A stretch of DNA of 64,000 bases from Paenactinomyces guangxiensis (lineage in GTDB: Bacteria > Bacillota > Bacilli > Thermoactinomycetales > Thermoactinomycetaceae), in contig NZ_JAECVR010000005.1 of NCBI RefSeq assembly GCF_016055185.1, positions 124,001-188,000 on the forward strand, in the 5' to 3' direction. Both the position numbers and the translations under genes were made by a program. Positions 48,954 through 57,692 of the stretch are shown piece after piece. Position 1 is the first letter of the stretch. Each line of letters opens with the position of its first letter. The notes beneath the pieces were generated by a model. The model searched no databases. It had not been told where the DNA came from and saw only the letters and a program-made list of their open reading frames with translations.

Positions 48954-50540
48954 TCAATTCAATGGCAATGATCCATCCAAAAGTTTAGAGCGAATATCGT
49001 TCAGTACCCTTACAGCATCAGCAGTTGTGCCACCGGCTTCTTTTACTTCTCTTAAACGACTTGTTACATATGCAATATATTTCCTTGAATGATTTCCCTG
49101 ATGAAGAGATTCATTACCAACATACTTCCCGTTTGCATGATTAGAGTCAACGTAAGGAAGGAACACTCCATTAACTGCCGAGTCATGATCAATACCAAAC
49201 TCCCTCAGAAGTTGCTGTGCTTCTCTTGCCCTACTATCATTCCAAGGGATAATATGATGAGCCGCATTTGGATATGGCGGAGGCTCAACACCTGCTAACT
49301 TCAATTCCTTACGTAAAATAACTGATGCCTGTGTACCTTCTTCGTAATCACCAACTACCTTAGTACGGTTACTAACTAAGGTAGAATATCCCTGAGCTGA
49401 AGTTACTTTTGCTCCATCGCTACTGTTTGTTTTACTACTTCCGCCACCACCCCCGCCATCCGCTGAATAAATACAATCTTTGAGGTCGAACGATGGCAAG
49501 AAAATAGAAGCTGAATATCCTGGCGGCTTCTGATAGCTGAAGCATTTCTTAATATCAAAGTCATCCAGCTTTTGAACAACAGGGCTTACTTTGGCGACAA
49601 CGGGCCTGGTGTACTCTTTGACCGCTGTTGTCACCTTGTCTACAAACGGGTCAATTTTGGGAGCGATAAATGATCCCATCCCAACCAGAAGAGCCCCGCC
49701 GAATCCGGAGATCAATGCATTTTTCCAGTTGATCTCCCTGCCGCGCAGGAGGTCGTCAACGATGCTGGTTCCCGCACCTTCTACCGAACCGATAAACCCG
49801 GCTTTGGAGAAGATTTTTTGCAGCGGTTGAGGCAGCTTGCTGATCAGTTTGCCGCCGCTTTTCAAGAGCGGCCCCAGTACTCTGGCGTTGGCCAGCCCTG
49901 TCACCAGCTTCCGGCCCAATCCGGTTGCCAGAACTCTGGCTGCCCCTCCGGCAAAGCCCAGGCCGAACAGGCCAAGCACTCCGCCGAACGCCGCATCCAG
50001 CCAGGTGGTTTCATCGATTTTCCAGCCATTCAGCGCGAAACTGATGCCAAACGACATCGCCCAGCCGCTCAGGATCGCGGCCCCCGCAGGCGGGGCAAAA
50101 AAACAGAGGACGATTCCGACAATCAGGACAATCCCGCTTACGATATATTCATAGTTGTCAACGATCCAGTCCCAGGCGGCTGAGAGAGCATCAACCACCA
50201 CTTCGGTAATCTTTGATAATACCTCAACAAACCAATCCCAAAAGTCTAATGCTGTTTCTTTGGTCCACTCCCAGGCATCGGAGACGGTCTCCCTGGTCCA
50301 CTCCCAGGCTCCAGAAGCTTTTTCTTTGATCCAATCCCAGGTGTTTCCTTCTTCCGGTGCATTCTGATTCACAGGATTTGTTTTCTGAGGTGCCGGACCC
50401 TGTTTAACCGGATCGAAATGGTCATCGACACGGGGAATCTCAAAGCCGGGATCAGCGTATCCTTCACCAGTCCCCAAGACCCCAAGACCGATACATGTGA
50501 AAAGAATCAGGACGACCAATCGATAAAAATATTTACCCAT
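48954..50540 (-). CDS. Secreted polymorphic toxin with C-terminal AHH nuclease domain
   Basis: The 528-residue protein begins with a Sec-type signal peptide (about residues 1-30, ending GEGYADP). A run of amphipathic Trp-rich repeats follows (about 68-125: WDWIKEKASGAWEWTRETVS and similar), then one or two hydrophobic helices (IVSGIVLIVGIVLCFFAPPA) and a Gly/Ala-rich membrane-active-looking region. A GGGGGGSS linker separates these from a C-terminal domain with AHHIIPWNDS near residue 427. That motif marks the AHH family of HNH/EndoVII-fold toxin nucleases, with further His in NESLHQGNHSRKY. Two immunity-like genes follow. No LXG or WXG100 domain is present, so delivery is probably Sec-dependent. 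The start overlaps the end of an AGGTGAG site. Confidence 0.87.
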   Translation of the reverse strand: MGKYFYRLVVLILFTCIGLGVLGTGEGYADPGFEIPRVDDHFDPVKQGPAPQKTNPVNQNAPEEGNTWDWIKEKASGAWEWTRETVSDAWEWTKETALDFWDWFVEVLSKITEVVVDALSAAWDWIVDNYEYIVSGIVLIVGIVLCFFAPPAGAAILSGWAMSFGISFALNGWKIDETTWLDAAFGGVLGLFGLGFAGGAARVLATGLGRKLVTGLANARVLGPLLKSGGKLISKLPQPLQKIFSKAGFIGSVEGAGTSIVDDLLRGREINWKNALISGFGGALLVGMGSFIAPKIDPFVDKVTTAVKEYTRPVVAKVSPVVQKLDDFDIKKCFSYQKPPGYSASIFLPSFDLKDCIYSADGGGGGGSSKTNSSDGAKVTSAQGYSTLVSNRTKVVGDYEEGTQASVILRKELKLAGVEPPPYPNAAHHIIPWNDSRAREAQQLLREFGIDHDSAVNGVFLPYVDSNHANGKYVGNESLHQGNHSRKYIAYVTSRLREVKEAGGTTADAVRVLNDIRSKLLDGSLPLN

Positions 50541-50545
50541 CTCAC

Positions 50546-50663
50546 CTGTTACGGAAAACTTATAAAACTCTATGAAAAAGGTTTCCTTTTCTACTTAAAC
50601 ATGCCCTGTGCATACAGCCATTCTGGATGGCTTCACAATCGGGCATTCCGTTCTCCGTAACAG
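50546..50663 (-). ncRNA. Multi-stem structured leader of the toxin gene
   Basis: On the minus strand CTGTTACGGAGAAC (5') pairs with GTTTTCCGTAACAG (3') in a 14-bp closing helix with one G-U. Inside are ATGCCC/GGGCAT enclosing AGCCAT/ATGGCT, and a separate hairpin AAAAGG-AAA-CCTTTT, giving a three-way junction. The 3' strand of the closing helix ends exactly where the toxin's AGGTGAG ribosome binding site begins. It could be a cis-regulatory RNA or a small inverted-repeat insertion; no known riboswitch class was recognised. Confidence 0.6.
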
Positions 50664-50679
50664 ATTCCCCCCTTTCATT

Positions 50680-50716
50680 AAAAAAGGACAGGGGAGACCT
50701 GAGGCCAACTCTGTCC
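50680..50716 (-). terminator. Intrinsic terminator or attenuator before the toxin gene
   Basis: On the minus strand GGACAG and inner bases pair with CTGTCC, with a stem-loop of about 31 bases, followed by TTTTTTAATG. It lies between the promoter at 50783 and the toxin start, so it either ends the upstream transcript or attenuates the toxin transcript. Confidence 0.7.
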
Positions 50717-50782
50717 AATCAAAAGTCATGTGTACAAGGAAGCATGGATTTCTTTGCCAAAGAGACCTTTAGATTCATTTAA

Positions 50783-50812
50783 ATTATACATGAATATACA
50801 TTCATTTCACAA
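50783..50812 (-). promoter_or_regulatory. Promoter with palindromic spacer upstream of the toxin
   Basis: On the minus strand TTGTGA (50807-50812) and TATAAT (50783-50788) are 18 bases apart. The spacer holds ATGAATGTATATTCAT, an inverted repeat with 6-base arms, a natural operator position. Confidence 0.6.
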
Positions 50813-50904
50813 CATTGTATCTTTCATAAAAGAAAATATATTTAAATACCAATAATTTGAGACCCAATTCCGTAACTTCCGCTTTTGATCTCTACAGGTT
50901 CACG

Positions 50905-51171
50905 TCAACTTGTCTCATCATCTTTTTTGCCTGAAGAATCGGGTTTCTGCGGTTGATAGATGGTTGGCAGCAGATGGTTGCGGTCCACTCTCCCGGTGAC
51001 CAGGCTTGTTTCAAAGGTGTAGCTGTTGCACTTGAGCTGAAATGTGTTTCTAAGCTCGCGGGTCACTTCTTCGATTTTGTGCCGGGGGTAGCCGAGCTTG
51101 GCCAGAACATACACCGTACAACTGACTGCTTCGCTTTTCTTTATATAATTTTGTATCTCATTTTTTGCCAT
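50905..51171 (-). CDS. Hypothetical small protein upstream of the toxin cassette
   Basis: This 88-residue soluble protein starts after CGATGAGGAGGAAACGAGG. It is rich in Lys and Glu at both ends with a helical middle (HKIEEVTRELRNTFQLKCNS). I recognise no family. It follows the hypothetical gene at 51551 on the same strand after an 80-base gap and precedes the toxin promoter, so the two small genes probably form a separate unit from the toxin. The strong ribosome binding site supports expression. Confidence 0.65.
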   Translation of the reverse strand: MAKNEIQNYIKKSEAVSCTVYVLAKLGYPRHKIEEVTRELRNTFQLKCNSYTFETSLVTGRVDRNHLLPTIYQPQKPDSSGKKDDETS

Positions 51172-51251
51172 CCTCGTTTCCTCCTCATCGCCCGCTGTCT
51201 ACCAGCGGGATGCGTTGTGTGAAATAAACTGTTGTGAAAAACTTTATAAAC

Positions 51252-51551
51252 TCAGCCAAAAATATCAAAAACTTTGCCGCTGATATAGGTAATCCCCCGG
51301 TCCAGTTCCACAGCGACGCCGTCCAGCAGGTTGATCTGAACCTCTTTTCCTTCCTGTGTTTTCAGGGTGACGGTCAGGGGTTTTTGCTCTTTCGGGACAT
51401 AGTTGACATAGGCCGTAATCTCTTTTTCTGTAAACCCCGGAAGTAGATATCTCTTTGATTCCAGTTGAACCCCGTACTGGGGCTGGGATTGAAGATCATT
51501 CATAAAGTGGTAGATCTCCTTTGGATCGCCGGATAATTGTAATTTCAGCAT
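51252..51551 (-). CDS. Hypothetical small protein (possibly DUF3970-like)
   Basis: This 99-residue protein starts at ATG 51551 after GAGGAGGAACAGT. Its N-terminus LKLQLSGDPKEIYHFMNDL suggests a small alpha/beta fold like the DUF3970 group known from Bacillus, though I cannot confirm this. The C-terminal half (LKTQEGKEVQINLLDGVAVE) looks like beta strands. It may be co-transcribed with the gene at 51171. It is divergent from the HTH-TPR regulator at 51789, which could control it. Confidence 0.6.
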   Translation of the reverse strand: MLKLQLSGDPKEIYHFMNDLQSQPQYGVQLESKRYLLPGFTEKEITAYVNYVPKEQKPLTVTLKTQEGKEVQINLLDGVAVELDRGITYISGKVFDIFG

Positions 51552-51788
51552 ACTGTTCCTCCTCACAAAACCTGCTTCTGTTTATTAATAATTTATAGTT
51601 TTTGTAATAATTTTTCAAATAAGCGATAATCGGGAATAGTCCGCCAACCTAAAAGAAATAACATACAGGCCGGCCAAAATTATCATCATTTATATTCAAA
51701 ATATTAGAAGGAATCACCCGGAATTGGAAGAAATGATACTGCCAAAGGGCATAATGAATGGAATATTTTTTTGAGGCAGGTGGTCCGG

Positions 51789-53213
51789 GTGAAAAAATAC
51801 AGGCTGGACCGGATTGAACTGGGGAAATTGATCCGGGAAACAAGGAAAGCGAAAAAGCTCCGCCAGCAGGATCTGGAAGATAACATTGTCTCCCAGGTGG
51901 TGATCAGCAACATTGAAACCGGCAAAACAGATGTAAGCGAGCAGAAAATCATTTATCTGTTCAACAAGCTCGGGCTGAAAGAAGAGGATATGAGCCGGTT
52001 TTATATTGATGAAGAGAAAATCAATCAGGAGGAAGTTAACGAAGAGATAGAGTTAAGATTGGAATCGATTGAAACGATGATCGATTTGGCAGATCCCGAT
52101 CAGGGGATAGTGGAGCTAAGGAGTTTCCCCCTTCCTCCCGGCAGTCCTTACATTGTGGTTGTTCATTTTTTAAGGGGGAAATGCTACTTCTTTAAAAGGA
52201 ATTTGAAAAAAGCACAAAAACATTTTTTTGAAGCGATTCGGTGCATCAATGACAAACACACGGATATGATTTCTACCAATTTAAAATCCTTGTGTTACTA
52301 CTACTTAAGTCGCGTTGAATATCTCCAAAATAATCTTCATCAGGCGTTAGAATATTGCAAAAAGGGAATCAACACATTTATAATAGATGGCAAACGGAAG
52401 TATACTAAGCACTTATTGTTATTAGGCAAATCTATCTATTTTCAAAAACTCAACCGCCTTGAGGATGCTCAAACTGTGCTGAATGAGATATCACATAATG
52501 CCCTTCCAAGTGAAAAAACGGGATCTATTCCTTATGAAATCGAAAGTAAGGAAGTCGTCCTTAACTTTGTTGAACTTCAAGCCACTATTTGGGCAAAGGG
52601 AGGTATGCACACGCAGGCGATTAATCATGCACGGAAGGGAATTGCACTTGCGCGTGTAGACAAAGCGTATGACAGATGTTGCGAACTGTGGACCACTTTG
52701 GGAAGTGTGTACAGTGAGAAGGGTAACCTGAATCTGGCGGAAATCTGTTTCCTTACCGCACTGAAACTGAAGGACAAAATTAAAAAAGAGTACCTTCTCG
52801 CATATGCTTACACACAACTGGGGGATTTATATTCAAAACGTAACGAATTTTCCAGCTCGGGGGAATACTTCTTAAAGGCTGTAAAAATCAGCAAAAAAAT
52901 TAATGACGCTTATCAGGAAACAGAAGCATTAATGGGGTTGGGAAACTGTTATGTAAAACAGGGAATGCATGATCAGGCAGTTCAGTGCCTTCATAAAGCA
53001 TTGGAACTGGCCAGGCAGCATGATTTTATGAAGCAAAAAAACCAGTTGCTGCTTATGCTGGGGCATTACTTGAGGAATATGGGAAATTCCGATTATCAGC
53101 GGTATGCACTGGATTTTTTCTTTTCCAATGCCGATGCGTTCTTTGAAGGAGGTGAACAGCCTATGCTATACGGACCCACAAAACAACATGCAGCTGACCC
53201 ACCGGACGGTTAA
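51789..53213 (+). CDS. HTH-TPR (RRNPP-type) transcriptional regulator
   Basis: The 474-residue protein has an N-terminal XRE-type helix-turn-helix (LRQQDLEDNIVSQVVISNIE) and about six tetratricopeptide repeats from residue 120 on (e.g. AEICFLTALKLKDKIKKEYL; AVQCLHKALELARQHDF). This is the plan of peptide-responsive RRNPP regulators such as PlcR and NprR. GTG 51789 is preferred, six bases after AGGTGG. It is divergent from the small genes at 51551 and 51171. No separate propeptide gene is seen, but its last 51 bases form an in-frame 16-codon mini-ORF behind a strong ribosome binding site (53146-53165). Confidence 0.85.
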   Translation: MKKYRLDRIELGKLIRETRKAKKLRQQDLEDNIVSQVVISNIETGKTDVSEQKIIYLFNKLGLKEEDMSRFYIDEEKINQEEVNEEIELRLESIETMIDLADPDQGIVELRSFPLPPGSPYIVVVHFLRGKCYFFKRNLKKAQKHFFEAIRCINDKHTDMISTNLKSLCYYYLSRVEYLQNNLHQALEYCKKGINTFIIDGKRKYTKHLLLLGKSIYFQKLNRLEDAQTVLNEISHNALPSEKTGSIPYEIESKEVVLNFVELQATIWAKGGMHTQAINHARKGIALARVDKAYDRCCELWTTLGSVYSEKGNLNLAEICFLTALKLKDKIKKEYLLAYAYTQLGDLYSKRNEFSSSGEYFLKAVKISKKINDAYQETEALMGLGNCYVKQGMHDQAVQCLHKALELARQHDFMKQKNQLLLMLGHYLRNMGNSDYQRYALDFFFSNADAFFEGGEQPMLYGPTKQHAADPPDG

Positions 53214-53263
53214 GCGATTTTGATTTTAAGTGACGATTATAAAATCATTGCAATATAACTAAA

Positions 53264-53297
53264 AAAGCTCAGTTGTTGTACAGCAACTGAGCTTTAG
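53264..53297. terminator. Bidirectional terminator between the regulator and the Nudix-like gene
   Basis: AAAGCTCAGTTG pairs with CAACTGAGCTTT in a 12-bp stem. On the minus strand it is followed by TTTAGTTAT after the A/T-rich stem base, which suits the Nudix-like gene; on the plus strand the T-run is short. Confidence 0.75.
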
Positions 53298-53359
53298 TCA
53301 TTTGTCCTGTAGTTGAGTTATTGCAGCCAACAAAAATAAAGCCATAATGAAATGGGCTG

Positions 53360-54445
53360 CTATTTATCTAACTTCCAGGGTACCAGGTAGCAACTTAAAT
53401 CAAAAGGAAAAAGCAATGTAGTATACCATCTGTGAGCATGGCCATTTTTCACTGCATAGCGCCACACTTGATAAGCAGCCGTATCCGTCATGCGTGAGTG
53501 GGAAGCAAATTTAACGGCCTGGTCTACAGGGACAGCATATAGAGCATCGGTTTCAAAAGATATGTCTCTCGCCTGCTGAATAACAGGCAGAAGTTCTTCC
53601 CATGTTTGATCAACGGAAACATGGTACAAGAAGATCGGTTGCATTTTCTGTTTCGGAACGACGATCCCATCGAAATTTAAACTCTCAAGATCAAGATTCA
53701 GTTCCTCTTTGATCTCCCGCAGGGAACAGGAGACAAACGGGTTTTCACAATCAAAATCCACATTGCTAACGGTTCCGGCACAAGTTGCCCCATAATTGCC
53801 GGAGGAGACTGCCACACGAGTCGTTCGCTCAACAATTCCAATCCTTCCTGTAGAGTCAATGATAAGGATACTAACCGCAATGATATTCGCCAAAGAGCGG
53901 TTTTCCAAAACATCTTCCACTTTTGTGGGCTGACCGTACTTTTGGGTTTCATTTAATACTTGTTGAATGATGCCAAAGGAGCGGAATGACCTGATTGCCG
54001 CAGCAATCTGACTGCGAAAGGAAAGGATGGGTGCATTAGCAGGATAAGCAGTAAGATTGGTAGCAATAAAGTCAAAAAATCCAACCTTTGAAATATGAGC
54101 GGTCACTTGGTTTTTATCATTTGACACGGAAGTAAGGCTATCCAGACGGATGCAAATTCCATTATGGGGGTTGGAACCATTACGGGCGGCGTGTAATTTA
54201 ACAAGTATCTCTCTTTCATATTCCGAAATCGGAGAGAGAAAATTTGAAGTTTCAAGCCTGTTAATGCTATTGATTTGCAAGTCGTGTAAAGCGAATACAC
54301 GTCTTTTTGGGTGGATCAGCCTGCGAAAGGCTTGATTGATTCCCGACATGCGATAATAAAGCACGATATATGCAGAGAACCCAATAATAATGGCTGTAAT
54401 CAGATTGGCAACAATATTTTCAAACACATCCTTGACAGTTTCCAT
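53360..54445 (-). CDS. Membrane-anchored Nudix-like protein
   Basis: The 361-residue protein has one N-terminal membrane helix (about residues 15-35: LITAIIIGFSAYIVLYY) and a large soluble part. Near residue 235 comes a Nudix-like box: GTVSN, then SLREIKEELNLD, agreeing with the REUXEE core although the spacing to the leading Gly/Glu is imperfect. ATG 54445 after GGTGGGGGGTATC is preferred over an in-frame GTG upstream. It lies 340 bases after hsdS, same strand, in a restriction/toxin neighbourhood. The function is unknown; a nucleotide-cleaving defence effector is possible but only a guess. Confidence 0.7.
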   Translation of the reverse strand: METVKDVFENIVANLITAIIIGFSAYIVLYYRMSGINQAFRRLIHPKRRVFALHDLQINSINRLETSNFLSPISEYEREILVKLHAARNGSNPHNGICIRLDSLTSVSNDKNQVTAHISKVGFFDFIATNLTAYPANAPILSFRSQIAAAIRSFRSFGIIQQVLNETQKYGQPTKVEDVLENRSLANIIAVSILIIDSTGRIGIVERTTRVAVSSGNYGATCAGTVSNVDFDCENPFVSCSLREIKEELNLDLESLNFDGIVVPKQKMQPIFLYHVSVDQTWEELLPVIQQARDISFETDALYAVPVDQAVKFASHSRMTDTAAYQVWRYAVKNGHAHRWYTTLLFPFDLSCYLVPWKLDK

Positions 54446-54784
54446 GATACCCCCCACCATTATCGTGCCTTTTAATGCAATAAATTGTACGCTCCACTTG
54501 TTAATTTTAACATTGGGCCAAGTTGACGCACAAATAATAATCCGGTAAGTCTCTTTAAGATTATAGTTACTGATAATGGTTAAAGGTTTGCTTCCTATAT
54601 TTTACTCATACTTTGTCGTCAAAAATTTTGTATAAAAGGAGAAGGCACACTCGTGATTAATGGTTAAACAAAAGCTATAAAAAACGAGGTGCCTAAAGTT
54701 AATAAGATATTATGGTGTGATATTTAGGTCACCATAATTTAATTTGTGCTTTACTCTAAATCAAACAGCCACATTTCCTTGCTA
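54446..54784. other. Gene-free stretch between hsdS and the Nudix-like gene
   Basis: AT-rich sequence with no ORF of note. Bases 54709-54738 form an inverted repeat (ATTATGGTG / CACCATAAT, 12-base loop) that could terminate the hsd transcript. The rest presumably holds the promoter of the gene at 54445, but no clear hexamer pair was found. Confidence 0.5.
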
Positions 54785-56125
54785 CTAGGAAGATAAAATT
54801 TCTTTCAGCAATTCAATCGCGCTTTCCTCTGTGGGATCATTAGTATCTAGTTCACCACGAAATGCTTTGGAGAGGATAGATTGTTTTAGCTGGTTTAGTT
54901 TTTCTTCAACTTTAGCGACAAATCTTTTCTCTTCATCTAATTTTGAAAGTAACCGTTCCACTTTCTCTGCAATCCTATTTTGTTCGTTGGGAGGAGGTAA
55001 AGGAATAGGCATTCTTTCAAAGTCAGTACTCCTAACCGAAGGTGAATTATCACCTTTGGTGTGTAAAATTAAATAACGTGTTGCATAACTAGATCTCAGA
55101 AAGTTATAGAGATATTTCGTTTTCAATAATTTCTTAGGCCTACAAACATAAAATGCTGTAGATGCAATCAATCTTTCATCCTGTTCTGTAATAACCGCGA
55201 CGTTTTTTAAGTACGGCCTTACTAAAGAAATAATTACATCTCCCTTATCAACCTTCCTTCTTGCTCTACTTGGTGCTTCATTTATGCTCAGCTCTTTTGT
55301 ACTCGATATTATCTGTTTCTCGTTATCAATAGCTTCTATATCAACATAATAAAATTTATCTCCATTTATACTTTTTGGGTTTCTCGTTTGCATCGGATTT
55401 ATTAAATCTTTTATTTGTACCCAACCCCAATTATTGGGTAATTGAGTAGATGGTATTTCTTTTTTAGATAACGTCGTCTCAACTGAAGGCTTCTCCTCAT
55501 CCGGATTATTTGTCCCCAACTCCCCGCGAAATGCTTTGTCCAAAATCGCGGCACGGCGAAGTTCAAAAGTTTCCTTTGCTTCTTCAATCAACTGTTTTGC
55601 TTTATCAATCTTATTTAAAAGCCGTTGCACTTTTTCTGCGATGCGTTTTTGTTCGTTGAGGGGAGGTAGAGGAATTACTTGATTATACGCATCTTCCCTA
55701 TTTAATCCAGGTATAGCAGTAGATCTATTTAACTTTTTGAGATTAAGATTTTTTAGTAGATAAAACAAAAACTTAAAATCTATATTTTTTCGTGTCTTTA
55801 CATAATATGTAGTATCAATTGGCCAACCTGATTCATTGAACCAATTCACCTCACCGTGAGACCCTTTTCTTCCTATAACAATGATAGGACCTTCTAATAA
55901 AAAGTCGGTATGATAGCCTACAATTCCATTTGAACCAAACACAGGATATCCATTTCCACTTCTTTTATTTCTAGGTAGTGGTTTTCCATATAATAATTCT
56001 ATAATATCTCCCAACCTCACCCAAACCCAATTCTCCGGCACTTCATACGGCTGTTCCTCTTCCGGCACCAACGCCTCCTGCAATAACTCCTCCAACGGCT
56101 TTTTCTTCTTCGCCTTTGTTGCCAT
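54785..56125 (-). CDS. hsdS: Type I restriction enzyme specificity subunit
   Basis: The 446-residue HsdS has two target-recognition domains, each opened by a typical strand (VPENWVWVRLGDIIELLYG; LPNNWGWVQIKDLI). Each is followed by a conserved spacer helix (PLPPLNEQKRIAEKVQRLLN; PLPPPNEQNRIAEKVERLLS) ending AFRGEL. It determines the bipartite DNA target. ATG 56125 follows AAGGGGGTG; a GTG three codons earlier is possible. The start lies 13 bases after the hsdM stop. Both halves are intact with no internal stop. Confidence 0.93.
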   Translation of the reverse strand: MATKAKKKKPLEELLQEALVPEEEQPYEVPENWVWVRLGDIIELLYGKPLPRNKRSGNGYPVFGSNGIVGYHTDFLLEGPIIVIGRKGSHGEVNWFNESGWPIDTTYYVKTRKNIDFKFLFYLLKNLNLKKLNRSTAIPGLNREDAYNQVIPLPPLNEQKRIAEKVQRLLNKIDKAKQLIEEAKETFELRRAAILDKAFRGELGTNNPDEEKPSVETTLSKKEIPSTQLPNNWGWVQIKDLINPMQTRNPKSINGDKFYYVDIEAIDNEKQIISSTKELSINEAPSRARRKVDKGDVIISLVRPYLKNVAVITEQDERLIASTAFYVCRPKKLLKTKYLYNFLRSSYATRYLILHTKGDNSPSVRSTDFERMPIPLPPPNEQNRIAEKVERLLSKLDEEKRFVAKVEEKLNQLKQSILSKAFRGELDTNDPTEESAIELLKEILSS

Positions 56126-56138
56126 ATTTTTCACCCCC

Positions 56139-57557
56139 TTACTTTTCCACAGCCTTTAATTCTTCCACAACTTCATTTAACAGGCGGACAGCCTGTTCCA
56201 GTTTACCAATCGCTTCTTCCGCCGATTCAACCGGATCAGGCAAGTTTTCATAGGCAGACAGCGATTCGTCGGCGATCAGGCCAATATCCAGGCTGTCGCC
56301 TTTTCTGGCAATCTCTTCACGGGTAAAACGGTTCCAGCGTTCATCTTTTACCAAATGGCGGTCTTTTGCGCGGTACGCTTCCATAAACTGGGCAAAGTGG
56401 GCATGGGTTAACGGATTGCGTTTGCCAAAGCCTGGCATGTTGGTGCGAAGGTCGTAGACCCAGACTTCTTTGGTGCTGCCTTGATCAGTGGCACCCCGGT
56501 TAAAAAATAACACATTGGTTTTCACGCCCTGGGCATAGAAAATTCCGGTCGGCAGGCGCAAAATGGTGTGCAGGTTGCATTTATTCATTAAGTCGCGGCG
56601 GATGGTGGCGCCCACTCCGCTTTCAAAGAGGACATTGTCCGGGAGGACGACGGCGGCTCTGGCGCTGGTGTCGTCTTTTAAGGCGTTGTAGATGATTTGC
56701 AGGAAGTTTAACTGTTTGTTGGAGGTCTGGTGTGTCAGGTCGTCCCGGGTGGCCCGTTCGCCGCCTTTTTTGGTGCCAAAGGGCGGATTGGTCAGGATCA
56801 CGTCGAAGTTTTTCATCCATTTTCCGTTATTGGACAGGGAGTCGCCCTGTTCAATGCGGCTTTCCATTCCGTGCAGCTGGGCGTTCATCAGGGCCAGGCG
56901 GTGTGTGTCTTTGACCAGTTCCATGCCGGAGAAGGCTTCCTGCCGCTGAAACCGGGCCTGCTGCGGGCTTAAGTCAAAGTATTCGTCTGTTTTCTGGCGC
57001 AGGTAATGGTCGGCGGCGATCATAAAGCCAAAGGTGCCGCAGGCGGGGTCATTGCATCTTTCCCCGATTTTGGGGTCGGTCAGTTCAACCATGACATCAA
57101 TCAGGACACGGGGGGTAAAATATTGGCCGGCCCCTGATTTTTTTTCGCTGGCGTTTTTCTCCAGCAAGCCTTCGTACAGGTCGCCCAGCCCTTCCTGTTT
57201 GGCGCTGTACCAGTCCAGGGCGTCAATTGATTTAATAATTTTCTCCAGGTTTTTCGGTTCGGCAATGCTGCTGGTGGCGTCGGCGTAGATCTGGCGCAGG
57301 GTGGGGGAACTGCTTTTGCCGAGATCCAGTAATAGCCGCTGGTAATGCTCTTTCAGTTCCACTCCGTCACGGGAGGTTAAGCTGTCCCAGCGGTACGTCT
57401 CCGGGATAGCGGCTTCTGTCTCTTCGCCTTTTTCTTTCATCATCTTTAAAAACAGTAAATAGGTCAGCTCTGTCACATATTGCTGGTATGTAATGCCGTC
57501 ATCGCGCAGTACGTTGCACAGGTTCCATAACTTTTGCACAATTTCCCGATTATTCAT
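56139..57557 (-). CDS. hsdM: Type I restriction enzyme methyltransferase subunit
   Basis: The 472-residue N6-adenine methyltransferase has the HsdM N-terminal helical domain (LCNVLRDDGITYQQYVTELT), SAM motif I in DPACGTFGFMIAADHYL and the catalytic NPPF in FDVILTNPPFGTKKGGE. ATG 57557 follows CAGAGGAGGAACCT; an in-frame start at 57617 is less likely. With HsdS it methylates the host target and with HsdR forms the restriction complex. Length and motifs indicate a functional enzyme. Confidence 0.94.
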   Translation of the reverse strand: MNNREIVQKLWNLCNVLRDDGITYQQYVTELTYLLFLKMMKEKGEETEAAIPETYRWDSLTSRDGVELKEHYQRLLLDLGKSSSPTLRQIYADATSSIAEPKNLEKIIKSIDALDWYSAKQEGLGDLYEGLLEKNASEKKSGAGQYFTPRVLIDVMVELTDPKIGERCNDPACGTFGFMIAADHYLRQKTDEYFDLSPQQARFQRQEAFSGMELVKDTHRLALMNAQLHGMESRIEQGDSLSNNGKWMKNFDVILTNPPFGTKKGGERATRDDLTHQTSNKQLNFLQIIYNALKDDTSARAAVVLPDNVLFESGVGATIRRDLMNKCNLHTILRLPTGIFYAQGVKTNVLFFNRGATDQGSTKEVWVYDLRTNMPGFGKRNPLTHAHFAQFMEAYRAKDRHLVKDERWNRFTREEIARKGDSLDIGLIADESLSAYENLPDPVESAEEAIGKLEQAVRLLNEVVEELKAVEK

Positions 57558-57692
57558 AGGTTCCTCCTCTGTCAGTAAAAAGAGTAAGGAATCAGGTTCC
57601 TTACTCAGATTTGGCAATGATTGTCCACGGCGCTGTTTTTGTCGGGGGACAAGTTCATATTTTGCGTAATTTTTATTATAGCACAGGCTTTA

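Noticed and set aside
56620..57290. Several frames opposite hsdM, 60-85 codons
   Set aside because: They are shadows of the high-coding-density hsdM gene without start signals.
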